Assembly: GCA_937952235.1 (NCBI GenBank)
Contig: CALFZM010000120.1
Location: forward strand, 1-37,886
From: an uncultured Opitutia bacterium
Lineage (GTDB): Bacteria > Verrucomicrobiota > Verrucomicrobiia > Opitutales > Opitutaceae
Direction of reading: 5' to 3'
DNA length: 37,886 bases
This document shows, one piece after another, positions 24,476 through 31,724 of the stretch. Both the position numbers and the translations under genes were made by a program. The notes under the pieces are model-generated. The model saw only the letters and a list, made by a program, of their open reading frames with translations, did not search any database and was not told the DNA's origin. Each line of letters begins with the position of its first letter. Within the stretch, counting starts at the first letter, position 1.

Positions 24476-25171
24476 ATGTCGATCGCGCCCCAGTCGTCCG
24501 AATCGTCTTCCGGTAGGCTCTTTCCCGCGGAACTGCCCGTGTGGAAACGGCTGTTCGACCTGGTGATCTGCGTGGCGCTGCTGCCGATGCTGGCGGGGCT
24601 CACGCTCCTCATGACGCTGGTCACGCTCGTCCGGGCGCCGGGACCGGTCCTGTACCGTCAGGCGAAGACCGGTTACCGCGGCCGGCGGATCATGATCTAC
24701 CGCTTTCGGACCTTGCGGATATCGTCCGACGGACGCGCGAGCAGCGTCGTCTTCGGCGAGCCGCCGCCGCGGGTGCCCTTGGGCGGGTTTCTCCGCTTCA
24801 CCGGTCTGGGGGAGTTGCCGCAGATCCTCAATGTGCTGCGGGGCGACATGACTCTGGTGGGTCCGCGACCGCTGGCGGTGGTGGAGGGCACCTCGGGCCA
24901 CGAATTCCTGCAGCAAGGTTGGGCCAGCGTGCCCGGCGTGATCGGCCTGCCCCGCAACTCGAACCACCTGGCCGACTGGCTTGCGGCCGACCAGATGTAT
25001 GCCGCAACGCTTACCTGGTGGGGCGACGTCGGCCTGTTGTTCCGGGCGGGCCTGGTGCTTGTCCTCCGCGTGCTTGGCTTTGGCAGCAGCCGGTTGAACC
25101 GCGACCTCATGGCCTTCGATCCGGGCGACTCCACGATTCTCGTACCGGGCGAGTCGCGTCGCCCCTGGTGA
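24476..25171 (+). CDS. Bacterial sugar transferase (polyprenyl-phosphate glycosyl-1-phosphate transferase), altered active site
   Basis: 231 residues from ATG 24476. Single-membrane-helix PGT fold: WKRLFDLVICVALLPMLAGLTLLM (re-entrant helix region with Lys-Arg before it), PGPVLYRQAKTGYRGRRIMIYRFRTL, LGGFLRFTGLGELPQILNVLRGDMTLVGPRPLAVVEG. All family blocks are present but the catalytic Asp-Glu pair (usually SLDELPQ) reads L-G-E at residues 111-113: the Asp is Gly112. In PglC this Asp is the nucleophile. So the enzyme may be inactive or work differently. It is a lone PGT with no glycan gene cluster beside it, 169 bases after uxuA and 3 bases before the DUF2264 gene. Confidence 0.85.
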   Translation: MSIAPQSSESSSGRLFPAELPVWKRLFDLVICVALLPMLAGLTLLMTLVTLVRAPGPVLYRQAKTGYRGRRIMIYRFRTLRISSDGRASSVVFGEPPPRVPLGGFLRFTGLGELPQILNVLRGDMTLVGPRPLAVVEGTSGHEFLQQGWASVPGVIGLPRNSNHLADWLAADQMYAATLTWWGDVGLLFRAGLVLVLRVLGFGSSRLNRDLMAFDPGDSTILVPGESRRPW

Positions 25172-25174
25172 GCC

Positions 25175-26440
25175 ATGGCGGGCCTCCGGCGTCGCACCTT
25201 TGTCGGAATCGCCGCCGCGAGCGCGGCGCTCGCCGCGGGGCGGCAGGGTCGCGCGGCGACTGCGGCCGCGACGGGGCCGGGCAGGACAGGAGACGGAGTC
25301 CGCGCCGGATGGGTGACGCTGGCGGGGCGGCTCGCCGAGCCGTTGCTGACGGCGCTGGCCGCGCGGCAGCTCCGCCGGACGATGCCCGTCGAGGCACACC
25401 CCTCGTCCCGCGACCGACCGCAGTACACGTACCTCGAGGGTTTCGGCCGCTTGCTCGCGGGGCTGGCTCCCTGGCTGGAATTGGGGGCCGACGCGACGCC
25501 TGAGGGACGGGAGCGCTCTCGCTGGGCGGAGCTCGCCCGGGCGGGGCTCGACGCCGCCACCGACCCCGCATCGCCGGACCGGATGAATTTCTCCGCCGGC
25601 CGCCAGCCGCTCGTGGACGCCGCGTTCCTCGCGCAGGCCCTGTTGCGCGCGCCGCGCGAGTTGTGGACCCGGCTCGAGGCGCGCGTGCAGGGAAATATCC
25701 TCTCCGCCCTGCGATCGTCGCGGCCCATTCCCGCGGGCGAGAACAACTGGAAGCTCTTCGCGACGACCGTCGAGGTGTTTCTCCACCGGGTCGGAGCCGG
25801 CCGGGACGACGGCCGGTTGTTCGAGGGCCTGCGCAGGCACCGCGACTGGTATGTGGGCGACGGCATGTACGGCGACGGGCCCGAGTTCCACTGGGATTAC
25901 TACAACGCCTTCGTCATCCAGCCCATGCTGGTGGAGGCGCTCGACGGGGTGGGCGACGAGGCGGAGGAATGGCGCACGCTGCGCCGGCAGGCCGGCGAGC
26001 GCCTGACACGGTACGCGGCTATCCAGGAGCGTTCGATTGCGCCGGACGGCAGCTACCCGGTGATCGGTCGTTCCATCGCCTATCGGGCGGGTGCGTTCCA
26101 GGGCCTCGCGCTTGCGGCGCTCCGTCACGCGCTTCCCCGCGAAGTGACCCCAGCCCAGGCCCGCGGAGCGCTCACGGCGGTGATCCGGCGTACCCTCGAG
26201 GCGCCGGGAACCTTCGATGCGCAGGGCTGGCTTCGGATCGGACTGGCCGGCCACCAGCCGGGACTCGGGGAAACGTATATTTCCACCGGCAGTCTCTACC
26301 TCTGCAGCGTCGCGTTCCTGCCGCTCGGCCTGCCGCCGTCGGATCCGTTCTGGCGCGACCCGCCGGCAAGGACGACTTGGGAAAAGGCGTGGTCGGGCGA
26401 AAACCTCCCGGCCGACAAGGCAATCAAGAGCCCCCGCTGA
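25175..26440 (+). CDS. DUF2264 protein, exported
   Basis: 421 residues from ATG 25175, 3 bases after the previous stop. The N-terminus LRRRTFVGIAAASAALAAG is a Tat-type signal (RRxTF). The rest matches DUF2264: RPQYTYLEGFGRLLAGLAPWLE, NNWKLFATTVEVFLHR, DWYVGDGMYGDGPEFHWDYYNAFVIQPM, GRSIAYRAGAFQGLALAAL, GLGETYISTGSLYLC. The family is helical, resembling (alpha/alpha)6-barrel glycoside hydrolases such as unsaturated glucuronyl hydrolases; several relatives occur in pectin or uronate loci. A periplasmic glycan-processing role beside uxuA and the receptor fits, but the activity is unproven. Confidence 0.85.
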   Translation: MAGLRRRTFVGIAAASAALAAGRQGRAATAAATGPGRTGDGVRAGWVTLAGRLAEPLLTALAARQLRRTMPVEAHPSSRDRPQYTYLEGFGRLLAGLAPWLELGADATPEGRERSRWAELARAGLDAATDPASPDRMNFSAGRQPLVDAAFLAQALLRAPRELWTRLEARVQGNILSALRSSRPIPAGENNWKLFATTVEVFLHRVGAGRDDGRLFEGLRRHRDWYVGDGMYGDGPEFHWDYYNAFVIQPMLVEALDGVGDEAEEWRTLRRQAGERLTRYAAIQERSIAPDGSYPVIGRSIAYRAGAFQGLALAALRHALPREVTPAQARGALTAVIRRTLEAPGTFDAQGWLRIGLAGHQPGLGETYISTGSLYLCSVAFLPLGLPPSDPFWRDPPARTTWEKAWSGENLPADKAIKSPR

Positions 26441-26510
26441 GCGGCCCGGCGCACCGTCGCCACCCGCCGGGGCTTGCCGTCAGCACGGGTTGTCGCGTTC
26501 TGGTTTGCGT

Positions 26511-26541
26511 GCGCGGAAACGACGATTCACGTTTCGTGCGC
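26511..26541 (+). promoter_or_regulatory. Dyad directly before the azurin start
   Basis: GCGCGGAAACG (26511-26521) and CGTTTCGTGCGC (26530-26541) are inverted, with one unpaired position, and the second arm ends 1 base before ATG 26543. In RNA this would hide the translation start; in DNA it could be an operator. A copper- or redox-responsive control is possible but not shown. Confidence 0.4.
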
Positions 26542-26542
26542 C

Positions 26543-27070
26543 ATGAAAATCCGATTCTCCCCTCTCGTATTGATTGCTGCGCTGCTCGTCGCCGCTCCCG
26601 GCGCCGGGCTGCCTCTGGCGGTTTCGACCGCCGCTGCCGCGGCCAAAGGTGATGCGCGCGTTCAGGGCGTGCTCGCTGCCACGGACAAGGGGGCCGCCCG
26701 CGTGATCGAGATCACGGGCAACGATCAGATGAAGTTCAGCGTCGCCGCGATCGAGGCCAAGGCCGGCGAGGAGCTCAAGGTCATCTTCACCAACGTCGGC
26801 ACGCTGCCGAAGGAGGCCATGGGCCACAACTGGGTGCTGCTCAAGGCGGGTACCGACGTGAACGCCTTTGCCACCGCGGGGATGACCGCGAAGGCCACGG
26901 ACTACATTCCGGCGAGCATGAAGGACAAGGTCATCGCTCACACTCCGGTCCTGGGACCCAAGGGCAAGGCCGAGGTCGTCTTCAAGGCTCCGGCTCCGGG
27001 CACGTACACGTACATCTGCTCGTTCCCCGGTCACTACATGATCATGCGGGGCACGTTGACGGTGAAGTGA
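26543..27070 (+). CDS. Azurin-like blue copper protein
   Basis: 175 residues from ATG 26543. Signal peptide (FSPLVLIAALLVAAPGAGL ... STAAAAA), then a single cupredoxin domain. Type 1 copper ligands are visible in order: His in MGHNWVLL, then Cys, His and Met in YICSFPGHYMIMRG (azurin C-x4-H-x3-M spacing). The azurin start ITGNDQMKFSV is also present. It is a periplasmic electron carrier, probably to a haem-copper oxidase or another terminal reductase. It sits opposite the oxidase-assembly operon and ends in its own terminator. Confidence 0.94.
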   Translation: MKIRFSPLVLIAALLVAAPGAGLPLAVSTAAAAAKGDARVQGVLAATDKGAARVIEITGNDQMKFSVAAIEAKAGEELKVIFTNVGTLPKEAMGHNWVLLKAGTDVNAFATAGMTAKATDYIPASMKDKVIAHTPVLGPKGKAEVVFKAPAPGTYTYICSFPGHYMIMRGTLTVK

Positions 27071-27097
27071 GCGCCGCACTTGCCTGAACGCGCTTCG

Positions 27098-27124
27098 AGC
27101 CGGGCTGAAACGCCCGGCTTTTTT
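27098..27124 (+). terminator. Intrinsic terminator of the azurin gene
   Basis: AGCCGGGC (27098-27105) pairs with GCCCGGCT (27112-27119) around loop TGAAAC; a run of six T (27119-27124) follows. Confidence 0.85.
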
Positions 27125-27184
27125 GTGCCTGTACGCGACCGGCGGGCGGGGGCGTCGAATGCGGTTCGACTGATGGCTGCTCGG

Positions 27185-27262
27185 AAAGGTGGAGCGGCTT
27201 GTCCCAAGCCGCTGCGGCGGTCTCCGTCCAACCTCAGCCGCCTGGGGACAGGCGGCTCCACC
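27185..27262. repeat. GGTGGAGC-type palindromic repeat, intact copy
   Basis: Two hairpin units face each other: left unit from 27185 (GAAAGGTGGAGCGGCTTG and TCCC, with CAAGCCGC after), right unit 27235-27262 (AGCCGCCTG, GGGA, CAGGCGGCT, CCACC). The central 22 bases (27213-27234) join them. It lies between the azurin terminator and the DUF420 stop and is the uninterrupted form of the element at 19893-20128, in the opposite orientation. Confidence 0.7.
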
Positions 27263-27294
27263 CCGCTGAAATGTTGGCCGGGCTGGCGGTCAGC

Positions 27295-27762
27295 TCACTT
27301 CACCGGCGGCCACCACTGGTAGAGGAAGAAATAGACCAGCACGCCCGTCACGCTGACGTAATACCAGATCGGGAAAGTCCAGCGCGCCCATTTGCGGTGG
27401 CGGGCGAAATCGCCGCGAAGGGCAAACAGGAAGGTGCGCGGCACGAGCCAGGCGATCGCGATCGCGAGCACGATGTGCGAGATCAGCATCGCGTAGTAGA
27501 CGGCGCGAATCGCGCCTTCCCCGCCAAACGGCGTGTGCACGCCGCGGACGAGGACCTTGTGCGTCACGTACCCCACCAGGAACACGGCGGAGACGACGCC
27601 GGCGGAGAGCATCGCGCCGCGGTGCCGGCGGATCGCGGCGGCTTTTCGTCCGGCATCGTCGGTCGCCAGGGCCTGGCGGATGAAGACGAAGCCGGCCGTC
27701 ATGAGCACGGTGGCAAGCGCGTTGAGCGCGGCGTTGAGCGCGGGAATATCCTGGACGGTCAT
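27295..27762 (-). CDS. DUF420 membrane protein
   Basis: 155 residues from ATG 27762. Four membrane helices: about 7-27 (ALNAALNALATVLMTAGFVFI), 45-65 (AMLSAGVVSAVFLVGYVTHKV), 83-105 (VYYAMLISHIVLAIAIAWLV) and 127-150 (WTFPIWYYVSVTGVLVYFFLY). The conserved His residues (RRHRGAM, THKV, SHIVL, RHRKW) match DUF420, whose members sit with ctaA/ctaB/SCO genes and may take part in copper or haem delivery to cytochrome oxidase. The start overlaps the ctaB stop by 4 bases. Confidence 0.87.
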   Translation of the reverse strand: MTVQDIPALNAALNALATVLMTAGFVFIRQALATDDAGRKAAAIRRHRGAMLSAGVVSAVFLVGYVTHKVLVRGVHTPFGGEGAIRAVYYAMLISHIVLAIAIAWLVPRTFLFALRGDFARHRKWARWTFPIWYYVSVTGVLVYFFLYQWWPPVK

Positions 27763-28643
27763 GGATGGAGAAGGCGGTCGGCCACCAGCGCTCCCAATAC
27801 GAGCGGGAGGTACAGGATGGACGCGAAAAACAGCTTCCGCGCCATCGCGTCGCGCGTGTCGGTCCGCATGAACGCCACCGCCCGCCAGAGGAACCACGCG
27901 CCGCTTGCTGCGGCCGCGGCGCCGTAAGCGACCGTGGCATGCCCGAGCGCGACCGGGAGCAGGCTGACGATCACCAGCGCGACGGTGTTGACCAGCGACC
28001 ACGCCGCGACCCGCCGTCCCGACTCGTCCCGCACCGGGAGCATGGGAAAATGCACCGTCGAATAGTCGCGCCGGTGCGTCCAGGCCACCGCCATGAAGTG
28101 CGGGATCTGCCAGAAGAAGAGCACTCCGAACAAAATCCAGCCGAGTGCACTCACGCGACCCTCGCCCGCGCACCAGCCGATCAGCGGGGGGAAAGCCCCG
28201 GCAATGGCGCCGATCTCCGTGCTCCAGCGCGAATGCCGCTTCGCCGGTGTGTACCAGCCGAGGTACGATATGATCGTGAGCAGGGTGAAGAGCGCCGCCA
28301 TCCGGTCCACCCGCGAGAAAAGCAGGAACAGCGCGACGCTGCACATCAGCCAGCCCAGCACGAAGGCCGACCCCGTCGCGACCTTGCCGGCCGGGATCGG
28401 CCGATCCGCGGTGCGGCGCATCCGCGCGTCGGTCTCGTGTTCGAGCCACTGGTTCAGCGCGGCGACTCCGCCCGCCGCCAGCGCAGTGCCGATGAACAGC
28501 AGCACGAACTTCGTCGGGTTGGACGGCGGCCTCGTGGCGTAGTAGCCGACCAGCGTCGTGATGACGGACAGCAGGCTGAGCCGGGGTTTCGTCAGCTCCA
28601 GGTAGTCGCGAAATCGCGCGGTCGCCGCGGGGTCCGCCGTCAT
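27759..28643 (-). CDS. ctaB: Protohaem IX farnesyltransferase (haem O synthase)
   Basis: 294 residues. UbiA-type polytopic membrane prenyltransferase: about nine helices. First active-site loop NQWLEHETDARMRRTADRP (D-x-x-M-x-R-T form), second loop HRRDYSTVHFPMLPV, with the COX10 traits ELTKPRLS at the start and FWQIPHFMAVAW before loop two. It adds a farnesyl group to haem b to make haem O, needed for haem-copper oxidases. It overlaps both neighbours by 4 bases (ctaA above, DUF420 below), so the three form an operon in the order ctaA-ctaB-DUF420. Confidence 0.95.
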   Translation of the reverse strand: MTADPAATARFRDYLELTKPRLSLLSVITTLVGYYATRPPSNPTKFVLLFIGTALAAGGVAALNQWLEHETDARMRRTADRPIPAGKVATGSAFVLGWLMCSVALFLLFSRVDRMAALFTLLTIISYLGWYTPAKRHSRWSTEIGAIAGAFPPLIGWCAGEGRVSALGWILFGVLFFWQIPHFMAVAWTHRRDYSTVHFPMLPVRDESGRRVAAWSLVNTVALVIVSLLPVALGHATVAYGAAAAASGAWFLWRAVAFMRTDTRDAMARKLFFASILYLPLVLGALVADRLLHP

Positions 28644-29644
28644 GCGCGCGAACGGGTGGCGAGCGGCGCCCGGCCCTCGATCGCGTCGCGGTGCGCCACC
28701 CAGGCCAGCCAGAAGGTGATCGCGAGGGTCAGCGCGCCGACCACCACGTGCCCGGTCGTCATCTCGGGCCTCCGGTACGTCCAGATGATCTGCGCTCCGA
28801 GCAGGATCTGCAGCACCATCAGGCTGACCAGGGCCGACGCGCCGACGCGCATCGCGGCGGTCGACGCGCGGTCACGCCGGATCACCCAGGCGAATACCGT
28901 GAGCGCCAGCGCCAGGATGAACGCCATCACCCGATGGGCAAAATGGATCGCGACCCGGAAGTCCCACTGCGCCGGCAGCAGGCTGTTGTCCGGCGGAGGG
29001 GTCGAGAACGGGAACGTGGGAATCGCCAGGCCGGCGGCGTTGTGCCGCATCATCACCGCGATGACGAGCTGGACGAAGAGCAGGGCGACGCACGCGACGC
29101 CCACTTTCCGTACCGCCGGCCCCACCGGCAGCGTGCGCTCGATCCACGGGCGCGAACACGCCGCCGCGATGCCGATGAGCAGGCAGACATAGACCTGGGC
29201 GAGGATGCCGTGCGGGATCCGCAGCAGCTCCCCGAGCGACATGTGAAACCACGGCACGTCGATCGCATTCAGCGTGACCCGCTTGCCGCCGATGATGCCC
29301 TGCAAGACCACGATGCCGAGGGCCCAGAACCCGAGCGCCCGCAGCCAGCGCCGCTCCTCGCGCCGCCACAACCAGAACGCCAGGCCGATGGTGATGAAGC
29401 CCATCACCATGCCGGTCAGCCGATGGGAGTGCTCCGCGAACATCGAGATGTCGTTGAGCCAGCCTTCCGGGTTGATCGAGCCATTGGACAGCGGCCAGTC
29501 GGGGAACACCATGCCGGCGCCGATGCTGGTGGTGAAGGCGCCGAGCGTCACCAGGACGAACACCCAGACGCTGCCGACGCCGGCAAACACCGCGAGGGCG
29601 GGCTTGTGCGTGAGCGTGCGCGAAAGGTGGGAAGCGGTGGCCAT
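28640..29644 (-). CDS. ctaA: Haem A synthase (COX15/CtaA)
   Basis: 334 residues, eight predicted membrane helices. The conserved haem-ligand histidines can be seen: FAEHSHRLTGMVMG (helix 2), RIPHGILAQVY (helix 4), IHFAHRVMAF (helix 6) and TTGHVVVGALTL (helix 8). GAFTTSIGAGMVFPDWPL is the typical first loop. It oxidises the C8 methyl of haem O to give haem A for cytochrome aa3-type oxidases. First gene of the ctaA-ctaB-DUF420 operon; divergent from the SCO gene with 86 bases between, where a TTGACA (29696-29701) lies without a good -10. Confidence 0.93.
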   Translation of the reverse strand: MATASHLSRTLTHKPALAVFAGVGSVWVFVLVTLGAFTTSIGAGMVFPDWPLSNGSINPEGWLNDISMFAEHSHRLTGMVMGFITIGLAFWLWRREERRWLRALGFWALGIVVLQGIIGGKRVTLNAIDVPWFHMSLGELLRIPHGILAQVYVCLLIGIAAACSRPWIERTLPVGPAVRKVGVACVALLFVQLVIAVMMRHNAAGLAIPTFPFSTPPPDNSLLPAQWDFRVAIHFAHRVMAFILALALTVFAWVIRRDRASTAAMRVGASALVSLMVLQILLGAQIIWTYRRPEMTTGHVVVGALTLAITFWLAWVAHRDAIEGRAPLATRSRA

Positions 29645-29730
29645 GAGCTGCGCGAACGGGAAGCAGAAGCGGCGATGCTTCCCGTCGCAAACCCTTTGAC
29701 AAACTTATCCGCCGGCGAATCCGTAAGCGC

Positions 29731-30666
29731 ATGTTTCCTTATAGCTGCCGGCCCCGACCCGACGACCGGCGCCGGCTGCGGCTGCGGCGACTGCTCGCCC
29801 TGGCCGGAGCGGTCGCCCTGTTCGCGGGTGCGGGCTGCGGGGACGCGCGGTCGGTGGCGGCGAGAGTGAAACGCCACCCGCTCACCGGCGAGATCGTCCG
29901 CGTCGATGCCGCTCGCGGCGTGCTCGTGGTCCGTCACGAGGAGATCAGGGACTTCATGCCGGCGATGACGATGGAGTTCTCCGCGTCGCGCGGTGACCTC
30001 GCGCTGGCGCGACCCGGCCAGCGGATCCGCGCCGACCTGGTCCCGGGCGAGGACGGCGGCGAGTTTCGCCTCGAACGCATCTGGCCCGACGATCCGGCAC
30101 CCAATGCGGCGGTCGCGGCGGGGGCGTTGCAGCTCCGGCAGGAGACCCACGCGCTCGGCCGGCAGGCATACCGCGAGGTGGGCGAGAAAGCCCCCGGCTT
30201 CGCCCTCTTCGACCAGGCGGGCGGCGTGGTGACGGCCAGCCGGTTTCGCGGCAAGCACGTGATGCTCAATTTCATCTTCACGCGCTGCCCCGATGCGAAG
30301 ATGTGCCCCGCCTCGACCGCGAAGATGATGGGCGTGCAGCAGCTCGCGCGGGAGGCAGGCGTGCGCGACCTCGAGCTCGTGTCCATCACGCTCGATCCCG
30401 CCCACGACACCCCCGGCGTGCTGCGGGAGTACGCTGACCTGCGGGGGATCGACACGAGCAATTTCTCGTTCCTGACCGGACCGGAGTCCGCCATTCGCGA
30501 CCTGCTCGCGCAGTTCGGCGTCATTGCCCACTTCCAGGGCGACCTTCTCCAGCACACGCTCGCGACCCTGCTGATCGATCCCGCGGGCCGGATCGTGCAT
30601 CGGGCGGACGTCAGCGGATGGAACCCGCAGGAGTTCATCGCCCGGTTGCAACGACGTACGCCATGA
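29731..30666 (+). CDS. CusF-SCO1 fusion lipoprotein, copper delivery
   Basis: 311 residues. N-terminal lipobox-like LFAGAGCGD (Cys near 36) after an Arg-rich start. Domain 1 (about 48-115) has the CusF/copper-binding pattern: LTGEIVRVDAARGVLVVRHEEI and DFMPAMTMEFSAS (Met ligands). Domain 2 (about 147-305) is SCO1/SenC, thioredoxin fold: GEKAPGFALFDQ, copper-binding cysteines in FTRCPDAKMCPAS (CX5C instead of the mitochondrial CX3C) and the ligand His in LLQHTLATLLIDPAG. It should carry Cu to the CuA or CuB site of cytochrome oxidase in the periplasm, with the CusF domain as an added Cu chaperone. The stop overlaps the next start (ATGA). Confidence 0.9.
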   Translation: MFPYSCRPRPDDRRRLRLRRLLALAGAVALFAGAGCGDARSVAARVKRHPLTGEIVRVDAARGVLVVRHEEIRDFMPAMTMEFSASRGDLALARPGQRIRADLVPGEDGGEFRLERIWPDDPAPNAAVAAGALQLRQETHALGRQAYREVGEKAPGFALFDQAGGVVTASRFRGKHVMLNFIFTRCPDAKMCPASTAKMMGVQQLAREAGVRDLELVSITLDPAHDTPGVLREYADLRGIDTSNFSFLTGPESAIRDLLAQFGVIAHFQGDLLQHTLATLLIDPAGRIVHRADVSGWNPQEFIARLQRRTP

Positions 30667-31601
30667 GCACCGAAGCTTCCGCCACCGCGACCGTCTTCGC
30701 CCCCGAGCAGCGCCGCCAGTTCCTCCGCATCACGCTGGTCGCACTGGCGATCTTCCTCGCCCTGCGCTTCCTGCCCACGGGGACGAATCTCAGCCACATG
30801 GACTTCCGGGTCGATCCGAAGGCCGGCAACGCGATCGAATTCTGCGATCCCGCGAACCCGCAGTTCATCCCGGTCATCGCCGCGCGGTCGCCCGTGACGC
30901 TCGCGCTGGCCACGGGCGCCCCGCCCATCGCCGGCCGGGAGGTGAAAGCGGCGGTCGTGTTGCGCACCGGCAGCGGCAAACCCGTGGAGCCGGCCGACCT
31001 GCTGGTGACCCACACGCGGCGGCTGCACCTCCTTCTCGTGGATCCGACCCTGACGGATTACCAGCACGTGCACCCCGAGCCGACGGGTCGGCCGGGCGAG
31101 TGGGCGTTCACCTTCACGCCCCACGCGACGGGCACGTATCGCGTGTTTGCGGATTTCACGCCGGCGGCCACCGCCCGCGGGCTGTACTCGAGCGTGGACC
31201 TGGCGGTGGGACGGGGAGAGAAGCCCGACCCGCAGCCGGCGGCCCTGGGCGGGCGGGTCGAGCGGGACGGCTTCGCCTTCTCGCTGGCGACGCGGCAGCA
31301 GCCTGCGCGCGCCGGTGAGGTGATCGACCTGCAATTCCACGTCGAGCGCGCCGACGGCGGCGCGGTGCCGCTCGAGCCGGTGATGGGGGCCTTCGCGCAC
31401 CTCGTGGCCTTCGACGAAACGCGCAGCGGCTTCGCCCACTTGCATCCCGCCGAGATCGATCTCGCGCAGCCGCCGGACCCGCGGCGGCCCACGTTGAATT
31501 TCAAGCTCACGATCCCCATGCCCGGCCGCTACATCGTCTGGGCCCAGGTCAACCTCGGCGGGACCGAGACGTTCGTGCCGTTCGCACTGCCCGTGGAGTA
31601 G
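30663..31601 (+). CDS. Membrane-anchored His-rich protein with two HLHP-type modules
   Basis: 312 residues from ATG 30663. One N-terminal membrane helix (ITLVALAIFLALRFL), then a periplasmic part with two similar beta-sandwich-like modules. The first has RRLHLLLVDPTLTDYQHVHPEP and ends GTYRVFADFTPA; the second has FAHLVAFDETRSGFAHLHPAE and ends GRYIVWAQVNLGG. The H-x-H-P cluster with nearby His in each module suggests a metal site, probably copper given the overlap with the CusF-SCO gene. Proteins with such HLHP blocks are common in metal-resistance loci; I know no characterised function. Confidence 0.75.
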   Translation: MSTEASATATVFAPEQRRQFLRITLVALAIFLALRFLPTGTNLSHMDFRVDPKAGNAIEFCDPANPQFIPVIAARSPVTLALATGAPPIAGREVKAAVVLRTGSGKPVEPADLLVTHTRRLHLLLVDPTLTDYQHVHPEPTGRPGEWAFTFTPHATGTYRVFADFTPAATARGLYSSVDLAVGRGEKPDPQPAALGGRVERDGFAFSLATRQQPARAGEVIDLQFHVERADGGAVPLEPVMGAFAHLVAFDETRSGFAHLHPAEIDLAQPPDPRRPTLNFKLTIPMPGRYIVWAQVNLGGTETFVPFALPVE

Positions 31602-31724
31602 CAGGAGGCGCGGGTTGCCGGACAAGGCCGGGCAGGGGAGGTGCCGGGCGTGCCCCTCCGGAGTGCGCGGCGCGTGACGCCGCTTCCGCCCGGCGCCGCG
31701 CCACGTCACCCCGACGGGCCTGGC

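Noticed and set aside
24751..24820. Frameshift or sequence error to explain the missing Asp in the sugar transferase
   Set aside because: The flanking residues align perfectly on both sides in one frame, and GGG needs two changes from GAC or GAT, so a simple indel does not explain it.
29696..29724. TTGACA as -35 of the CusF-SCO gene
   Set aside because: The -10 at the proper distance reads ATCCGT, which is poor. Kept only as a remark.
28691..29869. Long + strand frame over ctaA
   Set aside because: Antisense to a well-supported membrane enzyme; composition is Arg/His/Pro-rich and without motifs.
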